In this document: in pieces, positions 24,807-33,693 of the stretch
How positions within the stretch are numbered: the first letter of the stretch is position 1
Layout: each line of letters begins with the position of its first letter
NCBI GenBank assembly: GCA_902568465.1
Contig: CACFQR010000008.1
Span: 1-58,067, forward strand
Reading direction: 5' to 3'
Source of the DNA: an uncultured Pelagibacteraceae bacterium
Lineage (GTDB): Bacteria; Pseudomonadota; Alphaproteobacteria; Pelagibacterales; Pelagibacteraceae
Length of the DNA: 58,067 nt
The notes under the pieces: generated by a model
Told to the model about the DNA's origin: nothing
Seen by the model: only the letters and a program-made list of their open reading frames with translations
The model's database searches: none
Translations under genes and position numbers: made by a program

Positions 24807-26648
24807 GTGACTTCTATATTAGGTATTTCCGCATTTTATCATGACAGCGCAGCAGCAGTAGTCATTGACGGTAATATTGTTGCTGCCGCTCAAGAAGAAA
24901 GATTTACAAGAAAAAAACATGATCCAAGCTATCCATATAATGCAATAGATTTTGTTTTAAAATTTTCGAACTTAAAATTAAGTCAAATAGATCATATTGT
25001 TTTTTATGAAAAGCCATTTTTAAAATTTGAGAGGCTATTAGAAACATATTTAGCATTTGCTCCCAAAGGATTACTATCTTTTTGTAAATCAATGCCCATA
25101 TGGTTGAAGTATAAGCTGTTCCAAAAAAATACTTTATTTAACGAACTAAAAAAACATGATGATAAATTTGGAGATATAAATAAAATATATTTTTCTGAAC
25201 ATCATTTAAGTCATGCAGCTAGCGCTTTTTATCCCTCACCTTACGACGAGGCGATAATTCTAACGGCAGATGGAGTGGGTGAGTGGGCTACAGCGACTGT
25301 AGCGTTAGGTAATAATAACAATTTAAAAATAGTTAAAGAAATACATTTTCCTCATTCACTAGGTTTATTATATTCAGCCTTTACTTACTATATTGGTTTT
25401 AAAGTAAACAGCGGTGAATATAAACTTATGGGTTTGGCGCCCTATGGAGAACCTAAATACAAAAAAATAATTTTAGAAAAACTGATCGATGTAAAAGATG
25501 ATGGATCTTTTAAATTAAATCAAAAATATTTTAATTATTCGACTGGATTAACCATGACAAATAAAAAATTTTCAGATTTATTTGGTCAAAAAGTCAGAGA
25601 TCCAAATAATGAAAAATTAACACAATTTCATATGGATATTGCTTCTTCTATTCAATCAGCAACAGAAGAAATAATGATCAAAATATCAAAATCTTTATTT
25701 GATGAGTACCATGTTAAAAATTTGTGTTTAGCAGGTGGGGTAGCATTAAATTGTGTAGCTAATGGAAAAATTTTAAAAGAAAATATTTTTAACAGTATAT
25801 GGATCCAACCAGCCGCTGGAGATGCGGGTGGTGCTATTGGTGCAGCTTTAAGCTTTTGGCATATGGAACTTAATAAGAATAGAAAAATTGATAATACAAA
25901 AGACAATATGAAAGGATCTTATTTAGGCCCAGAATTTTCTCAAAGTGACATTGAAAAACGTCTAAAGAAAAAAGGTGCAAATTTTAAAACTTTCACAGAA
26001 GATGAAATTATAAAAAAAACTTCGGATGAAATTTTGAATGGTAAAGTGGTCGGGTGGTTTCAAGGCAGAATGGAGTTTGGACCTCGTGCTTTAGGTGCCA
26101 GATCAATCATTGCGGACGCTAGATCTGCTGAAATGCAAAAAAATTTAAATTTAAAAGTAAAATATAGAGAAAGTTTTAGGCCTTTTGCTCCTTCTGTACT
26201 TTATGAAGATTTAAAAAGCTGGTTTGATTTAGATTGCAATAGTCCTTATATGGCTCTTGTAGCTAATGTGAAAAAAGAAAAATGTAATGAAATGAAAGAT
26301 AATGAAAAAAAATTATTTGGTATAGATAAATTAAATATTAAACGTTCCGAAATACCAGCAGTAACACACATAGATTATTCAGCTAGAGTACAAACAGTGC
26401 ATAAAGAAACCAACCCTAAGTATCATAAATTAATTTTAAAATTTAAAGAAGATTCAGGCTGCCCTGTAATTGTTAATACATCATTTAATGTTAGAGGAGA
26501 ACCTATTGTTAACACCCCAGAAAATGCTTTTGACTGTTTTATGGGTACCGAAATTGATACTCTTGTGATTGGAAACTGTTTTCTTATAAAAAATGATCAA
26601 GATAGCTCTCTGAAAAAAAATTATAAAAACAAATACGATTTAGATTAA
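24807..26648 (+). CDS. NodU/CmcH-family O-carbamoyltransferase
   Basis: A 613-residue enzyme with the two family domains. The N-terminal kinase-like (Kae1/YrdC-type) domain starts ILGISAFYHDSAAAVV and has HHLSHAASAFYPSPY and DGVGEWATATV. The C-terminal domain has QGRMEFGPRALGARSIIADAR and a GCPVIVNTSFNVRGEPIV end. These enzymes use carbamoyl phosphate and ATP to carbamoylate a hydroxyl of a sugar or small molecule. The acceptor is unknown. The gene starts with GTG right after the DUF5989 stop. The four-gene cassette looks self-contained. Confidence 0.92.
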   Translation: MTSILGISAFYHDSAAAVVIDGNIVAAAQEERFTRKKHDPSYPYNAIDFVLKFSNLKLSQIDHIVFYEKPFLKFERLLETYLAFAPKGLLSFCKSMPIWLKYKLFQKNTLFNELKKHDDKFGDINKIYFSEHHLSHAASAFYPSPYDEAIILTADGVGEWATATVALGNNNNLKIVKEIHFPHSLGLLYSAFTYYIGFKVNSGEYKLMGLAPYGEPKYKKIILEKLIDVKDDGSFKLNQKYFNYSTGLTMTNKKFSDLFGQKVRDPNNEKLTQFHMDIASSIQSATEEIMIKISKSLFDEYHVKNLCLAGGVALNCVANGKILKENIFNSIWIQPAAGDAGGAIGAALSFWHMELNKNRKIDNTKDNMKGSYLGPEFSQSDIEKRLKKKGANFKTFTEDEIIKKTSDEILNGKVVGWFQGRMEFGPRALGARSIIADARSAEMQKNLNLKVKYRESFRPFAPSVLYEDLKSWFDLDCNSPYMALVANVKKEKCNEMKDNEKKLFGIDKLNIKRSEIPAVTHIDYSARVQTVHKETNPKYHKLILKFKEDSGCPVIVNTSFNVRGEPIVNTPENAFDCFMGTEIDTLVIGNCFLIKNDQDSSLKKNYKNKYDLD

Positions 26649-26655
26649 AGTTTTA

Positions 26656-27027
26656 TTATTTAACGAACTGTTTAAGATTAGGTGGAGAGTAATTAGGTCC
26701 TTTCATAACTTTACCTTTCTCATTATAGATGGGTTTTCCATCAGCACCTAGTTTACTCATATTTGCTCTTTGAACTTCTTTAAAACATTTATCAAGATCT
26801 ATTCCATAAGCACACCCAGCTCCATAAGTAACATATAAAATGTCAGTTAATGCATCCGCAACCTCAGTTAAATCTTTTTCTTTAATTGCCTGATCTAGTT
26901 CGCTTAATTCTTCTTTAATTAAATCAAATCTAAGATTTATAGTTTTTTCATCTGGAAAATTAGGTTTTGTTTTTACAGGTTGACCGAATGCCTTCATAAA
27001 TTTTTTTACATCATCAAAGTTACTCAT
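26656..27027 (-). CDS. MazG/PRA-PH-like nucleoside triphosphate pyrophosphohydrolase
   Basis: The 123-residue protein (start ATG 27027, overlapping the SDR stop by 4 bases as ATGA) has the all-alpha NTP pyrophosphatase motifs: IKEELSELDQAI and EVADALTDILYVTYG, the E-E-x-x-E and E-x-x-D magnesium sites. The C-terminal GPNYSPPNL tail is common in this single-domain subgroup. It would hydrolyse (d)NTPs or modified nucleotides to monophosphates. Substrate is unknown. It closes the GMC-TerC-SDR operon. Confidence 0.82.
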   Translation of the reverse strand: MSNFDDVKKFMKAFGQPVKTKPNFPDEKTINLRFDLIKEELSELDQAIKEKDLTEVADALTDILYVTYGAGCAYGIDLDKCFKEVQRANMSKLGADGKPIYNEKGKVMKGPNYSPPNLKQFVK

Positions 27028-27791
27028 ATTGCTGTCCAACCTCCATCTACTAATATTGAGGTACCTGTTATCATTTTAGAAGAATCTGAAGCTAAAAAGG
27101 CAACAGCAGTAGCCACATCACTCAACTCGGCAAATTTTCCCATTGGAATTTTTTTAAGAGTATCATTCTTAAAACTTTTATTTTTTAAAAATTTTTTTGT
27201 CATTGGGGTAACTACAAAAGTTGGGCAAACAGTATTTACTCTAATATTATTTTTGGCTAGATCTATAGCCATACCTCTTGTTAAACCTTCCAACCCGGCT
27301 TTAGTCATATTATATACACTTCTAATTGGACCGCCAACATGAGCCATTTGAGAAGACATGTTGATTATGGAACCTCCAATCTTTTTTCTATTTTTTGTTT
27401 CTAGCATTTTTAGAGTACATAATTGCGCTATATGAAATGTAGACATGGTATTAAGTTTTACTAAATATTCCATATTCTTTTTTTGTACTTTTGTAAAATG
27501 TTCTGGAATATTATTCCCAGCGTTGTTAACGAGAATATCAATTTTTTTTTGTTTATTTATAATGTTTTTTATCTGATTATAATTTGTGACATCACAAGTA
27601 TAGGAAACACATTTTGATCTAAATTTTTTTATAATTTTAGAAACACTATCTAGATCTTTTTGAGTTCTACTTATAATTACAAGGTCTGCTCCTGCTTCAG
27701 CTAGGGCTACAGCACAAGCTTTACCAATACCTTTTCCAGCACCAGTAACCAAAGCTGTCTTATTTTTTAAGTTAATTTTTTTAAAGTACAT
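27024..27791 (-). CDS. Short-chain dehydrogenase/reductase
   Basis: The 255-residue NAD(P)-dependent enzyme starts at ATG 27791, 4 bases after the terC stop; a longer start is possible. It has TGAGKGIGKA (cofactor), NNAGNN, catalytic SSQM, YNMTK (Tyr and Lys) and the DGGW end usual for classical SDRs. The substrate is not evident. DHPS-2-dehydrogenases can belong to this superfamily, so a role with HpsN is possible, but the gene sits with choline-type GMC and TerC genes instead. I leave the substrate open. Confidence 0.88.
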   Translation of the reverse strand: MYFKKINLKNKTALVTGAGKGIGKACAVALAEAGADLVIISRTQKDLDSVSKIIKKFRSKCVSYTCDVTNYNQIKNIINKQKKIDILVNNAGNNIPEHFTKVQKKNMEYLVKLNTMSTFHIAQLCTLKMLETKNRKKIGGSIINMSSQMAHVGGPIRSVYNMTKAGLEGLTRGMAIDLAKNNIRVNTVCPTFVVTPMTKKFLKNKSFKNDTLKKIPMGKFAELSDVATAVAFLASDSSKMITGTSILVDGGWTAI

Positions 27792-27795
27792 ATTT

Positions 27796-28371
27796 TTATA
27801 TAAATATTTTAAAGTCACTATAAATTAATTCTACAGCCACTACCAGTATAGCTAACAAGCCTAACCATCCTATCCATTTATATTTTTTAATCCATTTAGA
27901 TATTATAGTTGCAACGGTGGCCATAAGTATAATTGATAAAATTAAGCCAAAAATAAGCAGAAAATAATGATCTCTGGCTGCTCCAGCGACACCTAAAACA
28001 TTATCAAGACTCATACTAACATCAGCAATTATAACAGTAATTATTGCTTTAAAAAAAGTTTGGTTTTTCTTTTCAATATTTTTTGTTTCACTTATTTGAT
28101 TTGCAATTACATCTTTATAAAGTTTGTAGGCTATATAAAGAAGCATAAGGCCACCAATAAATTTAAGTCCATTTATTTGAAGAAGATATGCAGTTATTAA
28201 AGTAAAAAATATTCTTAAAACTATTGCAGCTCCAATTCCCCAAAAAATAATTTTTTTTCTTACATCATCTTTAAACTGGGACGCTACCATTCCAATAATA
28301 ATTGCGTTATCGCCGGCTAAGACTAAATCAATAAATACTATTTGAAAAAAAATGATTATCTGTTCAATCAT
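27796..28371 (-). CDS. TerC-family integral membrane protein (Alx/YkoY type)
   Basis: A 191-residue protein with six to seven helices and the acidic membrane motifs FIDLVLAGDNAIIIGMVA near the N terminus and ADVSMSLDNVLGVAGAA in the second half, the TerC/Alx signature. Members export manganese or insert metal into exported proteins. It is overlapped by 4 bases (ATGA) with the upstream GMC gene. The metal role is inferred from the family. Confidence 0.88.
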   Translation of the reverse strand: MIEQIIIFFQIVFIDLVLAGDNAIIIGMVASQFKDDVRKKIIFWGIGAAIVLRIFFTLITAYLLQINGLKFIGGLMLLYIAYKLYKDVIANQISETKNIEKKNQTFFKAIITVIIADVSMSLDNVLGVAGAARDHYFLLIFGLILSIILMATVATIISKWIKKYKWIGWLGLLAILVVAVELIYSDFKIFI

Positions 28372-29972
28372 GCTTTACTATCTTCTATTATCATGTCAGC
28401 TGCTTTTTCTGCAATCATTATAGTAGGAGCATTAGTATTTCCAGATGTAATATTAGGCATGATAGATGCATCAACTATTCTTAGGTTACTTACCCCACGA
28501 GCAATTAATCTGTCATTAACGACTGAATTTTCGTCATTTCCCATTTTACAAGTTCCTACGGGATGAAAAATAGTTTGAGCATAATTACTTGCTGCTTTAA
28601 CTAATTCTTCATCATTTTGAATTTCAAAGCCAGGTCTAAACTCCTCAGGTTGATATTTTGCAAAAGCTTTTGTTTTAAGAACTATTTTTCTTATAAGCTT
28701 AAGCCCATCAGCAGTAACTTTTCTATCCTCTGGAGTTGATAGGTAATTCATTTTAATTTTAGGATCATCTCTAGTATCCGGGCTAGTTATATAAACTTCT
28801 CCTCTACTTGTGGGTCTAATATTTGCTACAGTTGGAGTAAAAGCATTGAAATTATGTAAATTAGCTCCACCTAATTTATCTGTACTTATTGGTTGAATAT
28901 GAAATTGCAAGTTTGGAGTTTCTCTAGAAGGGTCGCTTTTAGCAAAACCGCAAAGTTGACTTGCTCCCATCGTCATGGGCCCTTTTCTAAAAAATATATA
29001 CTCCATTCCAATTGCCATTTTTCCAAAAAAACTATTAACCTTTTTATTTAATGTTTCTATATTTTTAACTTTATAAACTGGCCTCATCATTATGTGATCT
29101 TGAAGATTTTTTCCAACTCCAGGAGAATTATTTATAATTTCAATACCATGATTTTTAATTTCTAACGGATTTCCTATACCAGATACTTGTAAAATATGAG
29201 GAGAACCAATAGAACCAGCTGATAAAATAACTTCTTTTTTAGCTCTCGCTTTTATTAGTTGATTATCCTTCCAATAAGAAATCCCAACAGCCTTTTTTTT
29301 ATCAAAATTTATATTTTTTACATGTGCTCTGGTAATGATTTTTAAGTTATTTCTATTTTTAATTGGCCTTAAGTATCCTGCTGCCGCACTACATCTTAAT
29401 CCCTTTTTTTCAGTAACTTGAAAATAACCACACCCAAAATTGTCCCCTTTATTAAAATCATTAACTTTTGGTATACCAACTTCTTCTGCAGCATTCATAA
29501 AAACATCTAAAATATCCAATTGAATTCTTTGATCTTCAACCGAAATAGGACCTCCAACTCCATGAAATTCATTTGCTCCTCTTTCTTGATCCTCAGATTT
29601 TAAAAAATAGGGAAGAACATCCTTCCAACTCCAACCCACGTTTCCGAGCTGCCTCCACATATTGTAATCTTGTTCTTGTCCTCTTATATAAAGCAAACCA
29701 TTAATTGAAGAACTTCCTCCTAGTGTTTTTCCTCTAGGATAATTAATTGAACGATTATTCATTGTTTCATCAGGCTCAGTTTTAAAACACCAATCAGTTT
29801 TGGGATTATGCATGGTTTTGTAATAACCAACCGGTATATGAATCCATGGGTAAGTATCTTTTCCACCAGCTTCCAATAAAAGAATTTTATTAGAATTAAC
29901 AGATGACAACCTGTTTGCTAAAACACACCCTGCTGACCCAGCTCCAATAATTATATAATCAAATTCTTCCAT
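28368..29972 (-). CDS. GMC-family FAD oxidoreductase, choline dehydrogenase-like
   Basis: A 534-residue flavoprotein with FAD motif IIIGAGSAGCVLANRLS (near 7-23), the GMC signature PRGKTLGGSSSINGLLYIRG (about 79-98) and the C-terminal HPVGTCKMG active-site region. It resembles BetA choline dehydrogenases, which begin glycine betaine formation, but GMC enzymes also act on other alcohols, including polyethylene glycol and DHPS-like compounds. There is no betB or betaine transporter beside it. It heads the minus-strand operon GMC-terC-SDR-MazG. Confidence 0.82.
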   Translation of the reverse strand: MEEFDYIIIGAGSAGCVLANRLSSVNSNKILLLEAGGKDTYPWIHIPVGYYKTMHNPKTDWCFKTEPDETMNNRSINYPRGKTLGGSSSINGLLYIRGQEQDYNMWRQLGNVGWSWKDVLPYFLKSEDQERGANEFHGVGGPISVEDQRIQLDILDVFMNAAEEVGIPKVNDFNKGDNFGCGYFQVTEKKGLRCSAAAGYLRPIKNRNNLKIITRAHVKNINFDKKKAVGISYWKDNQLIKARAKKEVILSAGSIGSPHILQVSGIGNPLEIKNHGIEIINNSPGVGKNLQDHIMMRPVYKVKNIETLNKKVNSFFGKMAIGMEYIFFRKGPMTMGASQLCGFAKSDPSRETPNLQFHIQPISTDKLGGANLHNFNAFTPTVANIRPTSRGEVYITSPDTRDDPKIKMNYLSTPEDRKVTADGLKLIRKIVLKTKAFAKYQPEEFRPGFEIQNDEELVKAASNYAQTIFHPVGTCKMGNDENSVVNDRLIARGVSNLRIVDASIMPNITSGNTNAPTIMIAEKAADMIIEDSKA

Positions 29973-30092
29973 TGTAGGTTGAAAATATATTTTTAAATTT
30001 ATGCCACAACGCTTTTTATCATATTTTAACTTGATAAATCTAAATCATTATAGTCCAATTCATTTTTTATTAATTAATAATTAAGAGGGAAT

Positions 30093-31187
30093 ATGAGAAA
30101 AATCATATCATTATTTTTGGGTATAGCGTTGTTTATCGGTTTTACGGTATCAGCGAATGCTGCAAAAACACTAAAATGCCAAACTGTAATCAGTGCGAAA
30201 GCTGATGAAGTTAAAATGTTAAAAGATTGGGGTAACGACATTACCGCTCTTACAAATGGCGAAATTAAATTTGAAATTCTTCCAGCCGGCACAGTAGTTG
30301 GAGTTAAAGAAACATTAGATGCAGTAGACAAAGGACTGATCGATTGTGGATTTGCTTGGACACACTACTGGTCAGGTGAACATCCTGCAGCTATGTTATT
30401 TGGATCTCCAGTAGCAGGTGCAGGTGTAGGAATTGACAATATCGCTTTCTTATCATGGTTCCAATACGGTGGTGGAAAAGAACTTTACGACCAACTTTGG
30501 AAAGAAATGAAAAGAGATATAAAAGGTTTTATGCTTCAACCAGTTGGTCCAGAAGCTCTTGGTTGGTTCAAGGAACCAATTAATAGCATGGACGACTTTA
30601 GAAAGTATAAGTTCAGAACTCCTCCGGGAATTCCAGGACAAACTTATAAAGATATTGGTGTAGCATCTGTTGCAATGGGTGGAGGAGATATTCTTCCAGC
30701 TCTTGAAGCAGGAACTATTGATGCAGCTGAATGGTGCTGTCCAAAACCTGACATGACATTTGGATTCCAAAAAGTACTTAAACATTATTACTTACAAGGT
30801 TTACACCAAGTAGTAGTAAATGCTGACGTTTATATAAATGGAAAGGTTTACAACAGCTTGACACCTCTTCAAAAGAAAGCTTTTGAAGTTGCTTCTAATG
30901 CTTCATTAAGTAAATCAATGAGCTACAGAATATATGAAAACGGAAAAGCTCTTGCGGAACTTACTGGTAAACATGGAGTAATTTTACATGATACTCCAGC
31001 TGACTACTTCCCAGCGTATATGGCTGCAGCGAAGAAAAGTTTAGAGACAAATGCTGCTAAGAATAAATTCTTTGCTAAAGTATGGCAGTCTCAAAAAGAC
31101 TTTGCTGATATCGCTGTTCCATTCTGGAGTGGTGCGCAAATGTCAAATGCTAAGCTAGGAATGGCTCACGCGGCGACATTAAAATAG
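30093..31187 (+). CDS. dctP: TRAP transporter solute-binding protein, DctP family
   Basis: The 364-residue periplasmic binding protein has a signal peptide (residues 1-23, SANA-AK). The DctP-fold landmarks are GPEALGWFKEPINSMDDFRKYKFRTPPG, including the conserved Arg that binds a carboxylate or sulfonate, and WCCPKPDMTFGFQKVLKHYY. The second segment resembles TakP-type proteins. A terminator hairpin separates it from dctQ, so the binding protein can be made in excess. Its ligand may be a ureide or a sulfonate, given the genes on either side. Confidence 0.9.
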   Translation: MRKIISLFLGIALFIGFTVSANAAKTLKCQTVISAKADEVKMLKDWGNDITALTNGEIKFEILPAGTVVGVKETLDAVDKGLIDCGFAWTHYWSGEHPAAMLFGSPVAGAGVGIDNIAFLSWFQYGGGKELYDQLWKEMKRDIKGFMLQPVGPEALGWFKEPINSMDDFRKYKFRTPPGIPGQTYKDIGVASVAMGGGDILPALEAGTIDAAEWCCPKPDMTFGFQKVLKHYYLQGLHQVVVNADVYINGKVYNSLTPLQKKAFEVASNASLSKSMSYRIYENGKALAELTGKHGVILHDTPADYFPAYMAAAKKSLETNAAKNKFFAKVWQSQKDFADIAVPFWSGAQMSNAKLGMAHAATLK

Positions 31188-31218
31188 TAGTTTTAAAAAC
31201 TATAAAAATATTTAGAAT

Positions 31219-31251
31219 AAAGCGGACTTTAATAGTCCGCTTTATTTCTTT
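31219..31251 (+). terminator. Attenuating hairpin between dctP and dctQ
   Basis: A 10-base perfect stem (AAAGCGGACT / AGTCCGCTTT) with loop TTAAT and the tail ATTTCTTT lies between the binding-protein gene and the membrane-subunit genes. Partial read-through would give more DctP than DctQM. Confidence 0.75.
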
Positions 31252-31262
31252 AAGGGGTTTAA

Positions 31263-31874
31263 ATGAGCGACGAAACTACAAAATTAGATACTTCTGATGA
31301 AATGATAGCAGAACGAAGATCTGGTCCTGCAAAAATGCCCGATGACATGCCAAAATGGATGGCATCATTTATAACAAAAATAGATTTATTTAGTAAATGG
31401 ACAGGCAATATTGTTTGCTGGATAACAGTACCTTTAATACTAGCTATGGTTTATGAAGTTTTGGCCAGAAAACTTTTTACAGCTCCAACTATGTGGGCTT
31501 ACGATATGAGCAGATTTTTATATGGTGCGCTATTTATGTTAGGTGCTGGATACGCTTTATCTAAAGGTGTTCATATAAGAGCGGATTTTTTATACAGAAA
31601 TTTTAAAGTTAAAACGCAAGGTGTAGTTGACACAACATTATATATTTTATTTTACTTCCCAGGCCTTCTTTTCTTTTTTTACATGACTACTGGATTTGTT
31701 CAAGAATCAATCATGAGAAATGAAAGAGGAATGGATACTGCTTGGATGCCTTACATGTGGCCAATTAAGGCTTGTTTATGGTTTGGTATATTATTTTTAC
31801 TTATTCAAGGAATTTCAGAAGTTTTAAAAAGTTACTATGCAGCTACAAGGGGTAGGTGGCCAGATCAAAAATGA
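31263..31874 (+). CDS. dctQ: TRAP transporter small permease, DctQ family
   Basis: A 203-residue protein with four membrane helices after a roughly 45-residue charged N-terminal extension. The helix pair WMATFYEV-like region (VYEVLARKLFTAPTMWAYDM) and FLYGALFMLGAGYALSKGVHIRADF are typical of DctQ. The long N-terminal extension is a trait of the larger DctQ subgroup. Its stop overlaps the dctM start by 4 bases (ATGA). Confidence 0.9.
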   Translation: MSDETTKLDTSDEMIAERRSGPAKMPDDMPKWMASFITKIDLFSKWTGNIVCWITVPLILAMVYEVLARKLFTAPTMWAYDMSRFLYGALFMLGAGYALSKGVHIRADFLYRNFKVKTQGVVDTTLYILFYFPGLLFFFYMTTGFVQESIMRNERGMDTAWMPYMWPIKACLWFGILFLLIQGISEVLKSYYAATRGRWPDQK

Positions 31875-33205
31875 TAGCAGAAATAATTAGTCCATCCACT
31901 TTAGGTTTTATATTAGTAGCTGTAATGTTATTTGCAATTTTTGTAGGTTTTCCTATTTCATTTACCTTAATATTTTTAGGATTTTTTTTCGGATATTTAG
32001 GTTTTGGTCCATTAGTTTTTTATTTAATGACTTTGCAGTTTTCAATGGTGATGACAGAGCAGGCTCTAGCCGCCGTGCCACTTTTCGTTTTTATGGGAAT
32101 TATGATGGAACAAGCGGGCTTAATGGAAAGATTATTTTCATCTGTTCAACTTATGTTAGCTAGGGTTAGAGGATCGTTATATTATGCTGTACTTTTTGTT
32201 TCCGTAATATTTGCTGCTGCTACAGGTATAGTAGGTGCTTCTGTAACTATTCTTGGCATAATGGCAGCTAAATCTATGAATAGATCTAAATATGATGTTC
32301 GTTTAGCCGCAGGAACAATTACTGCAGGAGGTACTTTAGGAATTTTAATACCTCCAAGTATTATGTTGGTTGTTATGGGACCAATCATGGAAATTCCAGT
32401 TACCGATTTATTTGCTGCTGCTATAATTCCAGGAATATTGTTGGCTTTATTATATGCAGGATACACAACAATTCGTTGTTGGCAAAATCCAAATTTAGGT
32501 CCAGTTTTGCCTGAAGAAATGAGAGCAACTAGCATGAAACAAGTTTGGGTTGAATTTTTTCTAGGCTTAGTTCCGCCTGCAGCTTTAGTTTTTGCTGCAC
32601 TAGGAAGTATATTATTTGGTTTTGCTACTCCAACCGAAGCCGCTGGTTGCGGAGCTATGGGAGCAATGTTATTAGCACTAGCCTATAAAAAATTAACATT
32701 TGTTAAATTACAAGAAGCTTTAGTTAAAACTTTAGAAATTACAGCTTTAATCATGGTGCTAGTTGCAGCATCAAACTTTTTTGGGTCTGTATTCTCAAGA
32801 TTAGGAACGCCAATGGTTTTAACTGATTTCCTTTTAGGTTTAGAGATAAATAAATATTTTATTTTATTTATTGTCATGGCAATGATTTTTTTATTAGGCT
32901 GGCCATTAGAGTGGGTGCCTATAGTGTTAATTATTATTCCAATTATTCTTCCATTAATTGAAAGTTTAGGATTTAATTTAACTTGGTTTGCAATTTTGGT
33001 TGCTGTTAACTTGCAAACCGCCTGGTTGTCACCGCCCGTAGCCCTTTCAGCATATTTTTTAAAAGGTGTAGTGCCCGAATGGGATTTAAAAGATATTTAT
33101 ATTGGAATGATGCAGTTTATGGTTTTACAAATAATAGGGTTGATATTAATTATTGTTTTTCCACAACTAGTTCTTTGGCTGCCAACATTAATATATGGTC
33201 AGTAA
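31871..33205 (+). CDS. dctM: TRAP transporter large permease, DctM family
   Basis: The 444-residue protein (start ATG 31871; an in-frame upstream start is unlikely) has about 12 helices and DctM landmarks: AVPLFVFMGIMMEQAGLMERLF, TAGGTLGILIPPSIMLVVMGPI and ATPTEAAGCGAMGA. It forms the sodium-driven translocation channel with DctQ. It ends 7 bases into the convergent allA gene. Confidence 0.93.
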   Translation: MIAEIISPSTLGFILVAVMLFAIFVGFPISFTLIFLGFFFGYLGFGPLVFYLMTLQFSMVMTEQALAAVPLFVFMGIMMEQAGLMERLFSSVQLMLARVRGSLYYAVLFVSVIFAAATGIVGASVTILGIMAAKSMNRSKYDVRLAAGTITAGGTLGILIPPSIMLVVMGPIMEIPVTDLFAAAIIPGILLALLYAGYTTIRCWQNPNLGPVLPEEMRATSMKQVWVEFFLGLVPPAALVFAALGSILFGFATPTEAAGCGAMGAMLLALAYKKLTFVKLQEALVKTLEITALIMVLVAASNFFGSVFSRLGTPMVLTDFLLGLEINKYFILFIVMAMIFLLGWPLEWVPIVLIIIPIILPLIESLGFNLTWFAILVAVNLQTAWLSPPVALSAYFLKGVVPEWDLKDIYIGMMQFMVLQIIGLILIIVFPQLVLWLPTLIYGQ

Positions 33206-33693
33206 TTAAGAATAATATTTTCTTTTTCAAATTTATGGATAATTAGGTTTTCGCCACTTCCTTTTCTATCAATTACTAAAAAATTTGTATCCTCGGTAGA
33301 GATTAACGGAAAATGCCATATTCCATTTTTATAATTTATTCCAGTTTTAGGAGGAATGATAAAAGATCGAATTTTATTTATTTCTGGGAATTCTCCTGTA
33401 GGCGCTACAAAGGCAAGAAAAGTGGTCTCTTTCATAGGTATAAAAGCTTGGCTACCCAAGGGATGTTTTTCCATCATATCAATTTTCATTGGAAAAGTTC
33501 TTTTTAAGGCGGAAAAGATACTGACTATAGTTTTTCCACCGTCTTTTGAGGTGTTTAGATCAGCTAAATTGTCAAAACGTTTTGCATATCCTGCGTTTAT
33601 ATCCATTGGGTTAATATCTTTGGTAGATATTACATCACCAAACTCAGCAAAATTAGATCTACTTATTTTTATAGGCTTAATTATTTTTTCCAT
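33199..33693 (-). CDS. allA: Ureidoglycolate lyase AllA
   Basis: A 164-residue cupin-fold enzyme that splits ureidoglycolate to glyoxylate and urea. Motifs are FAEFGDVIS at the N terminus, the MEKHPLGSQAFIPM metal and substrate site near 75-88, and GTGINYKNGIWHFPL-like PKTGINYKNGIWHFPL. Length is usual. Its start overlaps the allantoicase stop by one base (TAATG), so the three ureide genes form one operon that runs towards the TRAP transporter. Confidence 0.9.
   Translation of the reverse strand: MEKIIKPIKISRSNFAEFGDVISTKDINPMDINAGYAKRFDNLADLNTSKDGGKTIVSIFSALKRTFPMKIDMMEKHPLGSQAFIPMKETTFLAFVAPTGEFPEINKIRSFIIPPKTGINYKNGIWHFPLISTEDTNFLVIDRKGSGENLIIHKFEKENIILNY

Noticed and set aside
24807-26648. 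NodU nodulation factor gene
   Set aside because: NodU is only the family name; the surrounding cassette and the lineage give no sign of nodulation.
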